Source: Cryobacterium breve (GTDB taxonomy: Bacteria > Actinomycetota > Actinomycetes > Actinomycetales > Microbacteriaceae). Taken from it: a DNA stretch of 64,000 nucleotides. The position numbers and the translations under genes are program-made. Shown here piece after piece: positions 8,395-16,513 of the stretch. Location: positions 301,431 to 365,430 of the forward strand of contig NZ_SOGJ01000011.1 of the NCBI RefSeq assembly GCF_004402375.1, given 5' to 3'. Each line of letters opens with the position of its first letter. Within the stretch, counting starts at the first letter, position 1. The notes beneath the pieces were generated by a model. The model did not search any database. It had not been told where the DNA came from and saw nothing but the letters and a program-made list of their open reading frames with translations.

Positions 8395-9282
8395 TCAGGC
8401 GGCCAATGCCTGCTGGGCGCGGCGCTTGCGCGCCGTCATGATGCGGCCGAGCGGAGTGTCGCCGGTGCCAAGGGCCGCCGTGAGACGGTCCAGGAAGATG
8501 GCGAGAATCACCACGGCCAGGCCGGCTTCGAAGCCGAGCGACACGTCGATTCGGTTCAGGCTGGCGACCACCTGCGCGCCGAGCCCACCGGCGCCGACCA
8601 TCCCCGCGATGACAACCATCGACAGCGAGAGCATGATGACCTGATTGATGCCGGCCATGATGGTGGGCATCGCCAGCGGCAGCTGGATCTGGCGCAGGAT
8701 GCGCCACGGCGAGGCGCCGAAGGCTGCGCCGGCCTCGACGACTTCCCTGTCGACGCCGCGGATACCCAGCTCGGTCAGACGCACACCGGGCGCCATGGCG
8801 AAGATGATCGTGGCCACGATGCCGGGTACGACGCCCACGCGGAACAGAATCAGCGCGGGAATCAGGTAGACGAAGGCCGGCATGGTCTGCATGAAGTCGA
8901 GGACCGGACGGATGACACCCGATGCCACCGACGACTTCGCCGCCAGGATGCCGAGCGGCACGCTGAATGCGATCGCGAGCAGACTGGCGACGAGCACGAG
9001 CGCGAGAGTGTCCATCGCGTTCTCCCACTGGTCGACGCCCACGATGACGAGCAGTCCCACGATCGAGCCGACCATGAACTTCCAGCCGCGGGTGGCGAGT
9101 GCCAACCCCGCCGCAAGCAGCACGATCACCCAGAAGGGCGGCGAGACCAAGAGCAGGTCGACGAACTCGTATGCGCCGTCGAAGACCACCTTGATGAAGC
9201 CGAAGAAAAAGCCGAAGGTCTCGGTGACGTAATCGATGAACCCTTCGACGAGTGTGCCCAGGGGAAGTCGGAAGTCGTTCAC
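8395..9282 (-). CDS. proW: Glycine betaine/proline ABC transporter permease
   Basis: Membrane subunit of the ProU/OpuA-type importer, 295 residues. The N-terminal segment (DLLLVSPPFWVIVLLAAGLALATRGW) and the BPD_transp_1 core (SVPLGILAAKS, MQTMPAFVYLIPALILFRVGVVPGIVATIIFAMAP) are characteristic. The EAA loop is VVEAGAAFGASPWRILRQIQLPLAMPTI, which docks to ProV. The ATG at 9282 overlaps the proV stop by 4 nt, so ProV and ProW are translationally coupled. No irregularity is seen. Confidence 0.94.
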   Translation of the reverse strand: MNDFRLPLGTLVEGFIDYVTETFGFFFGFIKVVFDGAYEFVDLLLVSPPFWVIVLLAAGLALATRGWKFMVGSIVGLLVIVGVDQWENAMDTLALVLVASLLAIAFSVPLGILAAKSSVASGVIRPVLDFMQTMPAFVYLIPALILFRVGVVPGIVATIIFAMAPGVRLTELGIRGVDREVVEAGAAFGASPWRILRQIQLPLAMPTIMAGINQVIMLSLSMVVIAGMVGAGGLGAQVVASLNRIDVSLGFEAGLAVVILAIFLDRLTAALGTGDTPLGRIMTARKRRAQQALAA

Positions 9283-10565
9283 AGGTCGGCTCCTTCCAGA
9301 GCTGTATCGCGGAGGGTTTCGGTGATCACGCTGACGGAGATCGTCGCCGGGGGCTCGATCACGGGCAAGTCGCCCGTGTTCGTGCTCACGTTGCCGAGCG
9401 CGGCCAGCAGGGTCACCCGCGGGATGACGCCGAGCAGACGGTTCCTCTCATCGACCACGGCGATGGCCAGGTCGCTGCCGACCGACGGTTCCACCAGGTC
9501 GACCAGAGGCGTGTCCGGGCTGACGGAGATGGCATCCGTGCGCACGATGGTGCGGAGGTCGGCGTCGCCGGCCTTGACCTGCCCCAGCACATCGCGGTCA
9601 CGCACCACACCCGCAAAGGTGCGGTCGCGGTTCAACACAAAGGTGGCCGAGGTCTGCAAGTCCCGCATGGTGCGCAGAGCCGCGCGCGGCCCGCCGGTGA
9701 TCGTGACCACGGAGCGCACGGGTTCCATCACACTGGCCGCAGTCAGCACGCGGGCGCGGTCGACATCCTGCACGAACTGGGCGACGTAGTCGTTGGCCGG
9801 GTCGGTCAGGATTTCCTCGGGTGTGCCGATCTGCACGATCCGCCCGTCGCGCATGACGGCGATGCGGTCGCCGAGGAACATGGCCTCGTTGAGGTCGTGG
9901 GTGATGAAGATGATGGTCTTGCCGAGCTCTGCCTGCAATTCGATCAGCTGTTCCTGCATTTCGCGCCGGATCAGCGGGTCGAGGGCCGAGAAGGCCTCGT
10001 CCATCAGGAGCACGTCGGTGTCGGCGGCGAGGGCGCGGCCGAGGCCGACGCGCTGCTGCATTCCGCCGGACAGCTCCGCGGGCAGGCTCTCGGCCCAGCC
10101 GTCGAGTCCGACCAGACGGATGACGGTGCGCGCCTTGGCCAGTCGCTCCTCGCGGCCCATGCCCTGCACCTCCAGGCCGTAGGCGACGTTGTCGATCACA
10201 GTGCGGTGCGGCAGCAGGGCGAAGTGCTGGAAGACCATGGATATGTTCGTGCGGCGCACCTCACGCAGCGCGGCGGCGGAAATGCCGGTGATCGACTGGC
10301 CCGCCACCGTCACGGTGCCGGACGTGGCGTCCAGCAGCCCGTTGAGCATGCGGATCAGGGTGGACTTGCCCGAACCGGACAGTCCCATCACGACGAAGAT
10401 CTCGCCGCGGCGCACCTCGAAGGATGCGTCGATCACGGCGGCAGTGCCCAGCCCGGACACTTCGTCGCGGGTTGCCCCAGCGTTCAGTTTCTTGACCACT
10501 TCGTGCGGACGACGCCCGAACGCTTTGTACAGTCGATCTGCCTTCACGGCAATGGTTTCGGTCAC
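9279..10565 (-). CDS. proV: Glycine betaine/proline ABC transporter ATPase with CBS domains
   Basis: ATPase subunit, 428 residues, the usual length for ProV/OpuAA. Walker A is GLSGSGKST (about residue 60), signature LSGGMQQR, Walker B LLMDEAFSALD and H-loop IFITHD. Residues about 285-428 form the tandem CBS region that in OpuA senses ionic strength or cyclic-di-AMP, so import is probably gated by turgor or salt. First gene of the operon, preceded by a roughly 230-bp region with two small hairpins. A long open frame on the opposite strand here is only a codon-bias shadow. Confidence 0.94.
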   Translation of the reverse strand: MTETIAVKADRLYKAFGRRPHEVVKKLNAGATRDEVSGLGTAAVIDASFEVRRGEIFVVMGLSGSGKSTLIRMLNGLLDATSGTVTVAGQSITGISAAALREVRRTNISMVFQHFALLPHRTVIDNVAYGLEVQGMGREERLAKARTVIRLVGLDGWAESLPAELSGGMQQRVGLGRALAADTDVLLMDEAFSALDPLIRREMQEQLIELQAELGKTIIFITHDLNEAMFLGDRIAVMRDGRIVQIGTPEEILTDPANDYVAQFVQDVDRARVLTAASVMEPVRSVVTITGGPRAALRTMRDLQTSATFVLNRDRTFAGVVRDRDVLGQVKAGDADLRTIVRTDAISVSPDTPLVDLVEPSVGSDLAIAVVDERNRLLGVIPRVTLLAALGNVSTNTGDLPVIEPPATISVSVITETLRDTALEGADL

Positions 10566-10800
10566 GGATTCTCCCCGTGCACGCCGGGCGGGGGCCGAAT
10601 CACGGCCGACGGAACGGATGCACGCTGTGTCGGACGGGTAGGCCGTGACCGGCCTAGACGCCGTTTGGCGTGGGCTGGGGCGATCATGGGGATCGCATCC
10701 GTCAGGGCCTCACCATACGAGGCGGCCGGTCCCGATAGGGTCGTCGGCTGCACGTTCGCGTCCTGGTGAAGGGTCGTAAGACCAGCCTCAACGGTAACAC
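10566..10800. promoter_or_regulatory. Upstream region of proVWX with two tandem hairpins
   Basis: This stretch holds no convincing gene. Two adjacent inverted repeats lie 74-106 nt before the proV start: TAGGCCG/CGGCCTA with a 4-nt loop (10639-10656) and ACGCC/GGCGT with a 4-nt loop (10658-10671). A short imperfect palindrome GGTCGTAAGACC is at 10772-10783. The proV promoter is expected here. Whether the hairpins are a structured leader or protein sites is not known. Confidence 0.35.
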
Positions 10801-10896
10801 AAGGGGCTTTTGCGTCGAAGAGTCTTCGATCTCAACGATTTCGGTGACCCTGAACGCACCCTCCCCGCGCAGTCGCGGCGCAGAGGTCAAGACAGT

Positions 10897-10962
10897 CGCG
10901 GCGCAGGTTGCGGAAGCGGGCGCACGGTAGAACGTGCGCCCGATTCCGCAACCTGCGCCGCG
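10897..10962. repeat. 66-bp interrupted palindrome downstream of dctA
   Basis: The outer arms are 18 bp (10897-10914 and 10945-10962, core GGCGCAGGTTGCGGA), followed after a 3-nt mismatch by inner 8-bp arms GGGCGCAC/GTGCGCCC and an 8-nt loop. The arm sequence CAGTCGCGGCGCAG also occurs as a direct repeat at 10870-10883 and 10893-10906. The element lies 95 bp behind the dctA stop. It could act as an RNA hairpin ending or protecting the dctA message, or be a REP-like dispersed element. Confidence 0.7.
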
Positions 10963-10967
10963 GGCAT

Positions 10968-11019
10968 CCGGGGCGGGAGGGCGGGGCGGGAGGGCGAGGC
11001 GGGAGGGCGAGGCGGGCCG
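10968..11019. repeat. 13-bp tandem repeat, about four copies
   Basis: A GC-only array with a unit close to GCGGGGCGGGAGG, varying at one G/A position and degenerate in the last copy. It directly follows the 66-bp palindrome and precedes the dctA stop at 11057. No spacers of CRISPR type are present. Nothing else is seen in this short interval. Confidence 0.6.
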
Positions 11020-11056
11020 CGACCGACGCCCCGGCCCGGCCCGGCTCAGACCCGGC

Positions 11057-12436
11057 TCAGACCGTGAGCGCCGCCGTCTGGGCGGTCTTCTCCGTGCTGG
11101 CCGACGTCTCGTCAGCACTGGGAGTGTGGTGGTGGGCGATCATCGTAGTCTCGTCGAACGGCTCGTGACGGTCGAGTACGCGGTCCACCTGAGAACGGTC
11201 GATCTCCTTGGTCCAGGTTCCGATCAGCACGGTGGCGACGGCGTTGCCGGTGAAGTTCGTGAGCGCGCGGGCCTCGGACATGAACCGATCAATGCCCACG
11301 ATGAAGCCGACCCCGTCGAGCAGCTGCGGGGCGTGGGCCTGCAGTCCGGCCGCCAGGGTCGCGATACCGGCACCGGACACTCCTGCGGCACCCTTGGAGG
11401 CGATGATCATGAAGGCGAGGAGCCCGATCTGCTCCCCGAGGGCGAGCGGCTGGCCCATGGCCGTGGCGATGAACAGCGACGCCATGGTCAAGTAGATCGC
11501 GGTGCCGTCGAGATTGAAGGAGTAGCCGGTGGGAACCGTGACACCGACGACGGGCTTGGAGACGCCGAGGTGTTCCATCTTGGCGATCAGTCGTGGCAGC
11601 GCCGCTTCAGAGGACGAGGTCGAGAAAATCAGCAGGTATTCGCGGCCGAGGTAGCGCATCAACTTGAAGATGTTGACGCCGGTGACGATCTTGAGCAGCC
11701 CGCCGAGGATGACGACAATGAAAAGCACGCAGGTCAGGTAGAAGGCGCCCATCAGCGTGAACAGGCTGATCACGGCTTGGAAGCCGGTGGCACCGACAAC
11801 GGCGGCAATGGCACCGAAGGCGCCGATCGGGGCAAGCCACATGACCATGATCAGGATGCGGAAGACCAGGGCCTGAACGTGCGCGATGCCGTCCAGGATC
11901 GGCTTGCCGGCCGACCCCATCTTCTGCAGGGCGAAGCCGGAGATCAGGGCCACGAGCAGAGTCTGCAGGATGTTGCCCGCGGTCAGCGACGAGAACAGGG
12001 TGGAGGGGATGATGCCGAGGAAGAAGTTCGACTCCGCGGCTTCCGGCGGCACGAACGTGGTGGCGTTGAGGTCCAGGCCCGCGCCCGGCTTGATCAGGTT
12101 GCCCACAAAAAGTCCGATCGCGAGGGCGAAGGTGGACATGACCAGGAAGTAGCCGAGTGCCAGTCCGCCGATCTTGCCGACCGTGGCTGCCCTCGCGATG
12201 GATCCGATGCCGAGGACGATCGTGCAGAAAATGATCGGCGAGATCATCATCTTGATCAACGCGATGAAGATGTCGCCCAGCGGTTTGAGCGAGACGGCGA
12301 AGCCGTCCTTGCCGCCGAAGAGCAGACCAACGACGACGCCGAGGATCACGGCGACGATGACCGCCATGTACAGGTAGTGGGACTTGTCGAGCTTTTTCGC
12401 GGGCTGGTCAGCGCGATCGCGCGTCAGTGATGCCAT
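11057..12436 (-). CDS. dctA: C4-dicarboxylate:cation symporter DctA
   Basis: DAACS-family secondary transporter, 459 residues, expected to import succinate, fumarate and malate with protons or sodium. Recognised by the early motif LIKMMISPIIFCTIVLGI, the serine-rich reentrant loop FSTSSSEAALPRLI, and the substrate/cation site region PTGYSFNLDGTAIYLTMASLFIA. Another conserved stretch is SKGAAGVSGAG. An AAGGAG ribosome site precedes the ATG. It is divergent from a CitA/DcuS-type kinase-regulator pair whose families typically control dctA. A CTAGT-A-ACTAG palindrome lies 16 nt upstream of the start. Confidence 0.95.
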   Translation of the reverse strand: MASLTRDRADQPAKKLDKSHYLYMAVIVAVILGVVVGLLFGGKDGFAVSLKPLGDIFIALIKMMISPIIFCTIVLGIGSIARAATVGKIGGLALGYFLVMSTFALAIGLFVGNLIKPGAGLDLNATTFVPPEAAESNFFLGIIPSTLFSSLTAGNILQTLLVALISGFALQKMGSAGKPILDGIAHVQALVFRILIMVMWLAPIGAFGAIAAVVGATGFQAVISLFTLMGAFYLTCVLFIVVILGGLLKIVTGVNIFKLMRYLGREYLLIFSTSSSEAALPRLIAKMEHLGVSKPVVGVTVPTGYSFNLDGTAIYLTMASLFIATAMGQPLALGEQIGLLAFMIIASKGAAGVSGAGIATLAAGLQAHAPQLLDGVGFIVGIDRFMSEARALTNFTGNAVATVLIGTWTKEIDRSQVDRVLDRHEPFDETTMIAHHHTPSADETSASTEKTAQTAALTV

Positions 12437-12451
12437 AAAAGACTCCTTTGT

Positions 12452-12462
12452 CTAGTAACTAG
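12452..12462. promoter_or_regulatory. Short palindrome before dctA, candidate operator
   Basis: The 11-bp sequence CTAGTAACTAG (arms CTAGT/ACTAG around one base) sits 15 nt before the dctA ATG, in the 166-bp region shared with the divergent two-component operon. It is a plausible binding site for the response regulator or another repressor. The assignment is inference from position and symmetry only. Confidence 0.35.
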
Positions 12463-12602
12463 GCTGGGGTGGGGCGCTGGTGCGCCCGGGCCATCCGTGG
12501 TGCGTTTCACACTGGTCGACCCGGGCACCCACGTCACTGTTGCGGTCATATTGGTCACGGCTGAACCGCATCAAGCAAGCGTGCACGTGAGAGAAGGATG
12601 CG

Positions 12603-14279
12603 ATGGGGCGAGGCTGGAGCATCGCTCGTCGCCTGTTTGTGGCGAACGCCCTGTTGATCCTCGCGATGACCGTGTTCGTGGGCACCGCCGCCTTCGTCGA
12701 CGCCCGGAACCGCGGTTTCGTGGCCGCAGAGGAACGGATGCTGTCGGTCGCCACCGCCATCGCCGACAACCCGCTCGTGCAGGAGGCCAGCCGCGCAGCC
12801 AAACCGAGTGCCGTGCTGCAACCCTACGCTCAGGCCGTCACCGCGGATGCCGCCCTCGACTTCATCACGATCATGTCGCCCGACCGCACCCGCTGGACCC
12901 ACCCGACCGAGTCGGAGATCGGGCGCCGCTACATCGGAGCCATCGCGCCGGCCCTGGCCGGGGAGGCGTTCACCGAGGTGACCACGGGAACTCTAGGGCC
13001 GTCTGTCCGTGCCGTCGTGCCGGTCACCGACGACGACGGCACGGTGCTCGCGCTGGTCGCCGCGGGCGTGAAAACGAGCAACCTCTCCATCGCTCTGAGC
13101 GCGCGCCTACCGGCCGTGCTCGCCGTGGCACTGGTGCTGTTGGCTGCGGGCACGGTCGCATCCTGGCTCCTCGGTCGTTATCTGAGCCGGGTCACACTCG
13201 GTTGGGGACCCGAGCAGCTCGCCCAGCTCTTCGTGTATTACGACTCCGTGCTGCACTCCGTGCGGGAGGGCCTCGTGCTGGTCGGCCTCACCGGAAGGGT
13301 CGTGCTCTACAACGATCAGGCCGCCCGCATGCTCGGCCTGCCGCCGCGACCCGCGGGCGAGGAACGGGCATCCGCCGCCGCCCCGCGGCGCCTCGATCTG
13401 TTGAACCTTACGCCTGCCCTCGGCGAGCTGTTGCAGAGCGGCCGTCCTGCCGTGGACGAGATCCACGTCACGGACGAACGTGTGCTCGTGGTCAGCCAGA
13501 AGCCTGCGCTGTCGCCGGGCAACGAACGCGGCAAGCCCGCGCCGATGGGCTGGGTCGCCACGATCCGCGACCACACCGACCTGCAATCGATGGACACCGA
13601 GCTCCGCTATATGCGCACCCTCTCGGATGCCCTCCGCGCCCAGACCCACGAGCACGCCAACCGCCTGCACACCCTCGTGTCCCTGATGGAGCTCGGCCGC
13701 GGCGCCGAGGCCCTTGACTTCGCCACCAAAGACCTGGAGCTCAGCCAGCAGCTCACCGACGACATGATCGACTCGGTCGACGAACCCGTGCTCAGCGCCC
13801 TACTGATGGGCAAGTTCGCCCAGGCCAGCGAACTGGGCGTGCTGCTCACGGTCGAGGCAGCGGGCACGCTCGCCGAGTCCGGGCTATCGGCGCAGGACTT
13901 GGTCACGGTCGTCGGCAACCTAGTCGACAACGCGCTGGATGCGGCCGCCGGCGGTGAAGCCCCCCGCCGGGTTCAGCTCTCGGTGACCTCCACCGGCACC
14001 GCGGTGGCGATCGAGGTGGCCGACTCGGGGCCCGGTGTGGAGCCCGAAGCCGTGACCGACATCCTCCGCCATGGGTACAGCACCAAGGAACCCGGCACAT
14101 TCGGCCGCGGCCTCGGCCTGGCGCTGGTGCGACAGACCGTGAACCGGCTCGGCGGAATCCTGAGCATCGGGTGTCGCGATGGGGCGGTGTTCACGGTCAC
14201 CCTCCCCTGGCAGCCGGTGCAGTCTCCCGCAGCGGGCGAAACCGGCCTTGCGACGGCGGCGGGCGCATCGCATGACTGA
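12603..14279 (+). CDS. CitA/DcuS-type sensor histidine kinase
   Basis: Membrane sensor kinase, 558 residues. Two transmembrane helices (about 14-32 and 170-191) flank an extracytoplasmic PAS-like domain containing DFITIMSPDRTRWTHP, the type that binds C4-dicarboxylates or citrate in this family. A cytoplasmic PAS domain follows (about 212-330), then the H-box RAQTHEHANRLHTLVSL with phospho-acceptor His349. The ATPase domain shows N-box NLVDNALDAA, G1 ADSGPGV and G2 GRGLGLALV. A GAAGGA ribosome site supports the ATG. It overlaps the regulator gene by 8 nt and is divergent from dctA, suggesting control of dicarboxylate uptake. Confidence 0.9.
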   Translation: MGRGWSIARRLFVANALLILAMTVFVGTAAFVDARNRGFVAAEERMLSVATAIADNPLVQEASRAAKPSAVLQPYAQAVTADAALDFITIMSPDRTRWTHPTESEIGRRYIGAIAPALAGEAFTEVTTGTLGPSVRAVVPVTDDDGTVLALVAAGVKTSNLSIALSARLPAVLAVALVLLAAGTVASWLLGRYLSRVTLGWGPEQLAQLFVYYDSVLHSVREGLVLVGLTGRVVLYNDQAARMLGLPPRPAGEERASAAAPRRLDLLNLTPALGELLQSGRPAVDEIHVTDERVLVVSQKPALSPGNERGKPAPMGWVATIRDHTDLQSMDTELRYMRTLSDALRAQTHEHANRLHTLVSLMELGRGAEALDFATKDLELSQQLTDDMIDSVDEPVLSALLMGKFAQASELGVLLTVEAAGTLAESGLSAQDLVTVVGNLVDNALDAAAGGEAPRRVQLSVTSTGTAVAIEVADSGPGVEPEAVTDILRHGYSTKEPGTFGRGLGLALVRQTVNRLGGILSIGCRDGAVFTVTLPWQPVQSPAAGETGLATAAGASHD

Positions 14280-14976
14280 CCGGGACATCCGTGTGCTCGT
14301 CGTCGAAGACGAGGCCATCGCCGCCGAGGCACATGCGGCCTATCTCGGTCGCCTCACCGGTTTCCTGCACGCGGGCACGGCCAAAGACGGCCACTCCGCC
14401 CTGCGCGCCCTTGCCTCCCCCACGGCGGTCGGCACGCCCATCGACCTCGTGCTGATGGATATGACCCTGCCCGATCTGCACGGTCTTGATGTGAGCCGTC
14501 GGATGCGCGCGGCCGGCCTGACCACGGACATCATCGCCATCACAGCGGTGCGCGAACTGCATATCGTGCGCGGTGCCGTGGCGGCAGGCATCGTGCAGTA
14601 CCTGATCAAGCCGTTCACGTATGCGACGTTCGCGCAGAAGCTGATGCAGTACCGGGTGTTCCGGCAGCAGCTGGGGAGCCAGACCGCGGTGACCAGCCAG
14701 ACCGATGTGGACCACGCCTTCGCGAGTCTGCGCATGCCCACCGAGTTGCCCCGGCCGAAGGGGTTGTCGGAGGGCACCCTCGGCGCAGTGATCGAGTTCC
14801 TCAAGCTGCAGTCCGCACCGGTCTCCTCAAGCGAAGTCATGGAACAACTGGGCATTTCCAGGGTGACTGCCCGGCGCTACCTGGAACACCTGGCCGACAC
14901 CGGTTCGCTGCACCGGTCCCCGCGCTACGGCACGCCCGGGCGGCCCGAGAACGAATACGCCTGGAAGCGGCTGTAG
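14272..14976 (+). CDS. CitB/DcuR-type response regulator
   Basis: Two-domain regulator, 234 residues. The receiver domain has the acidic pair VEDE, phospho-acceptor Asp63 in LVLMDMTLPD, Thr91 and Lys113 in LIKPFTYA. The C-terminal DNA-binding helix-turn-helix (about residues 185-225, SSEVMEQLGISRVTARRYLEHL) is of the CitB/DctR type. The ATG at 14272 is chosen because it starts the receiver domain directly; the frame extends upstream to 14179 but that part lies inside the kinase gene. Expected to activate dctA after phosphorylation by the adjacent kinase. Confidence 0.9.
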   Translation: MTDRDIRVLVVEDEAIAAEAHAAYLGRLTGFLHAGTAKDGHSALRALASPTAVGTPIDLVLMDMTLPDLHGLDVSRRMRAAGLTTDIIAITAVRELHIVRGAVAAGIVQYLIKPFTYATFAQKLMQYRVFRQQLGSQTAVTSQTDVDHAFASLRMPTELPRPKGLSEGTLGAVIEFLKLQSAPVSSSEVMEQLGISRVTARRYLEHLADTGSLHRSPRYGTPGRPENEYAWKRL

Positions 14977-15006
14977 CAGCAGCACGGCGTTCCACGGCAG
15001 GTGCGG

Positions 15007-15532
15007 TCAGCGCCCCGCGCGCCCCGCGAGTCCACGCACGTACCCGGCCTGGCCGGCGTGCTGCAGATCGTCGGTGAGCACGCTGACCAGGCGCACCGCG
15101 AGGGTGACCGGCGGGGTCCAGCGGGTATCGACGACCCGGGAGAAATCTGCCGTGGTGAGTGTGGGCAGCCAGGCGATGGTGCGGGAGTGCACGGCGTCGT
15201 AGTAGCCGGCCAGAACGGATGCGTCGGCGCACACCTGCCCGACTCCCTCGGCGGTTTGGCCGTAGCCGGTGGCCGCTCGGTCGAATGGAAGTGCGAATCT
15301 GTCGGCCCAGCCAGCGCTGCGCCAGAGTTGGTCCTCGTTCTCGATCTCGAACAGGTGGTCGTCCTGCACCCCGGTCAAGTGCCAGATCAGCCACGCGATG
15401 CTGTTCGTCTCCGGGTCGGGCCCGAAGGTCAGTACATCCTCACCGGTATCCGCAAGCACGACATGCACGATGCTGCGGATGCGTCCACAGGCCTCGGCGA
15501 TCAGGCAGCTCTACAGCATCCGTACTCCTCAC
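15007..15532 (-). pseudogene. DinB/DUF664 family protein, 5' end frameshifted
   Basis: The main frame (15007-15468 from a GTG) encodes 153 residues of a DinB-like four-helix protein of the DUF664 group, members of which are mycothiol- or metal-dependent enzymes: SIAWLIWHLTGVQDDHL carries the first metal-site His and LTDDLQHAGQAGYVRGL the last two. The first helix is missing from this frame. Directly upstream the same frame encodes SCLIAEACGRIRSIVHVV after a TAG stop, and the +1 frame supplies STDAVEL before it. Removing one G from the GG at about 15504-15505 joins them as STDAVELLIAEACGRIRSIVHVV, the expected N-terminal helix. So a 1-nt insertion, or a sequencing error, is likely. The 15532 GTG start is approximate. 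Confidence 0.6.
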
Positions 15533-15612
15533 GTCAGTTGCTACGTCTGTTGCGGGTTCTCGATGTACCGCCGACATCGGGACAGCGTAGCCCCGGCCCG
15601 GCGTCGAGCGGC

Positions 15613-16221
15613 TCAGAGAAACGCCTCGAGGTTCACCACACCCAACGCAGCCAGGGACCGCGCGAGCATCTCTTCGATACGTTCGGGCAGGTCCTCTCGT
15701 TCGGTGAGCCGGTTGGAGACCTCTTGCACTCCGCTGAAGTAGGCCACGAGGTGCCACGCCTCGCGGTCGTGGTCGAGGCCGCCTGGGACCTCCCCCGCCA
15801 CCTCGGCCTCGCGCAGGAGCATCCCGATACGGGTGATCCAGCCAACGTATGGCGTCGGCAGGGTTGCCTCGATCAGGTGATATTCCCGGACGAGCCGCAC
15901 CGAGGCCCGCACGCGCACGTCGTCGCGGAAAGCGCCGGCGACACCGCGGATCGAGGCGACGATGGCCTCGATCCCATGAGCCGGACGTGCATCGCCGAGC
16001 ACGTTGGCGAATGGCGCCTTGGAGAAGGAGGCGTGCACCAGCGCGAGCGCCAGATCAGACTTCGCTTTGAAATGGTACTGGACCAGCCCCTTGCCGGTGC
16101 CCGATTTCTCGGCAACCAGCCCGATCGACGTACCGGCATAGCCACGGTCGGCGAACTCGATCGCTGCGGCGGTCAGGATGCGTTCGCGCATCTCGGTCGG
16201 ACGAGCATCGCTTGTCGCCAC
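15613..16221 (-). CDS. TetR family transcriptional regulator
   Basis: A 202-residue repressor. The HTH is at about residues 10-55 (REDIL-type helix MRERILTAAAIEFADRGYAGTSI and GTGKGLVQYHFKAKSDLAL). The LVQYHF recognition region resembles the gamma-butyrolactone receptor-like branch, but that is a weak resemblance. I place the start at the GTG at 16221, 5 nt after GGAGG; an in-frame GTG at 16227 overlaps that ribosome site. A 14-bp perfect palindrome about 120 bp upstream is a likely autoregulatory operator. The target beyond itself is unknown; the broken DinB gene downstream is on the same strand. Confidence 0.88.
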   Translation of the reverse strand: MATSDARPTEMRERILTAAAIEFADRGYAGTSIGLVAEKSGTGKGLVQYHFKAKSDLALALVHASFSKAPFANVLGDARPAHGIEAIVASIRGVAGAFRDDVRVRASVRLVREYHLIEATLPTPYVGWITRIGMLLREAEVAGEVPGGLDHDREAWHLVAYFSGVQEVSNRLTEREDLPERIEEMLARSLAALGVVNLEAFL

Positions 16222-16341
16222 CAGCACCTCCGAGAATCGTCATCGTGCAAGAATCAGGCCCGGAAGATCCTGCCGGACACGGCCACCAGCGATGCAAGAC
16301 CAGCGTAGCGACCGAGCCGCCACCCTTCCACCGTCGCATGC

Positions 16342-16355
16342 TGTACGATCGTACA
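16342..16355. promoter_or_regulatory. Perfect palindrome TGTACGATCGTACA, candidate TetR operator
   Basis: A 14-bp perfect palindrome of a type frequently bound by TetR dimers, 120 bp upstream of the tetR-family gene starting at 16221. No other intact promoter-proximal gene is nearby, since the rightward neighbour is the 3' end of a pseudogene. The rest of 16228-16513 shows nothing recognisable. Confidence 0.6.
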
Positions 16356-16513
16356 AGTCTCCGGTTGAGATTCAGTTCTCGACTGACCGGGGGGATTCAG
16401 GGGGCCCGGGGACCAATGCGACCCCAGCCGGATTCGCGTCCGGCTGGGATCGCTCTCTCGCCGTCGGCCGCGAAGTCAAGACGGCACACGCACCCTTTCA
16501 CCCGGCCGCCGGA

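Noticed and set aside
9252..10769. Long plus-strand frame opposite proV
   Set aside because: proV on the minus strand has full family motifs; the plus frame is His/Gly/Arg-rich low-similarity sequence.
10968..11019. CRISPR-like array
   Set aside because: The repeat is 13 bp, contiguous and GC-only, without spacers or cas genes in the window.
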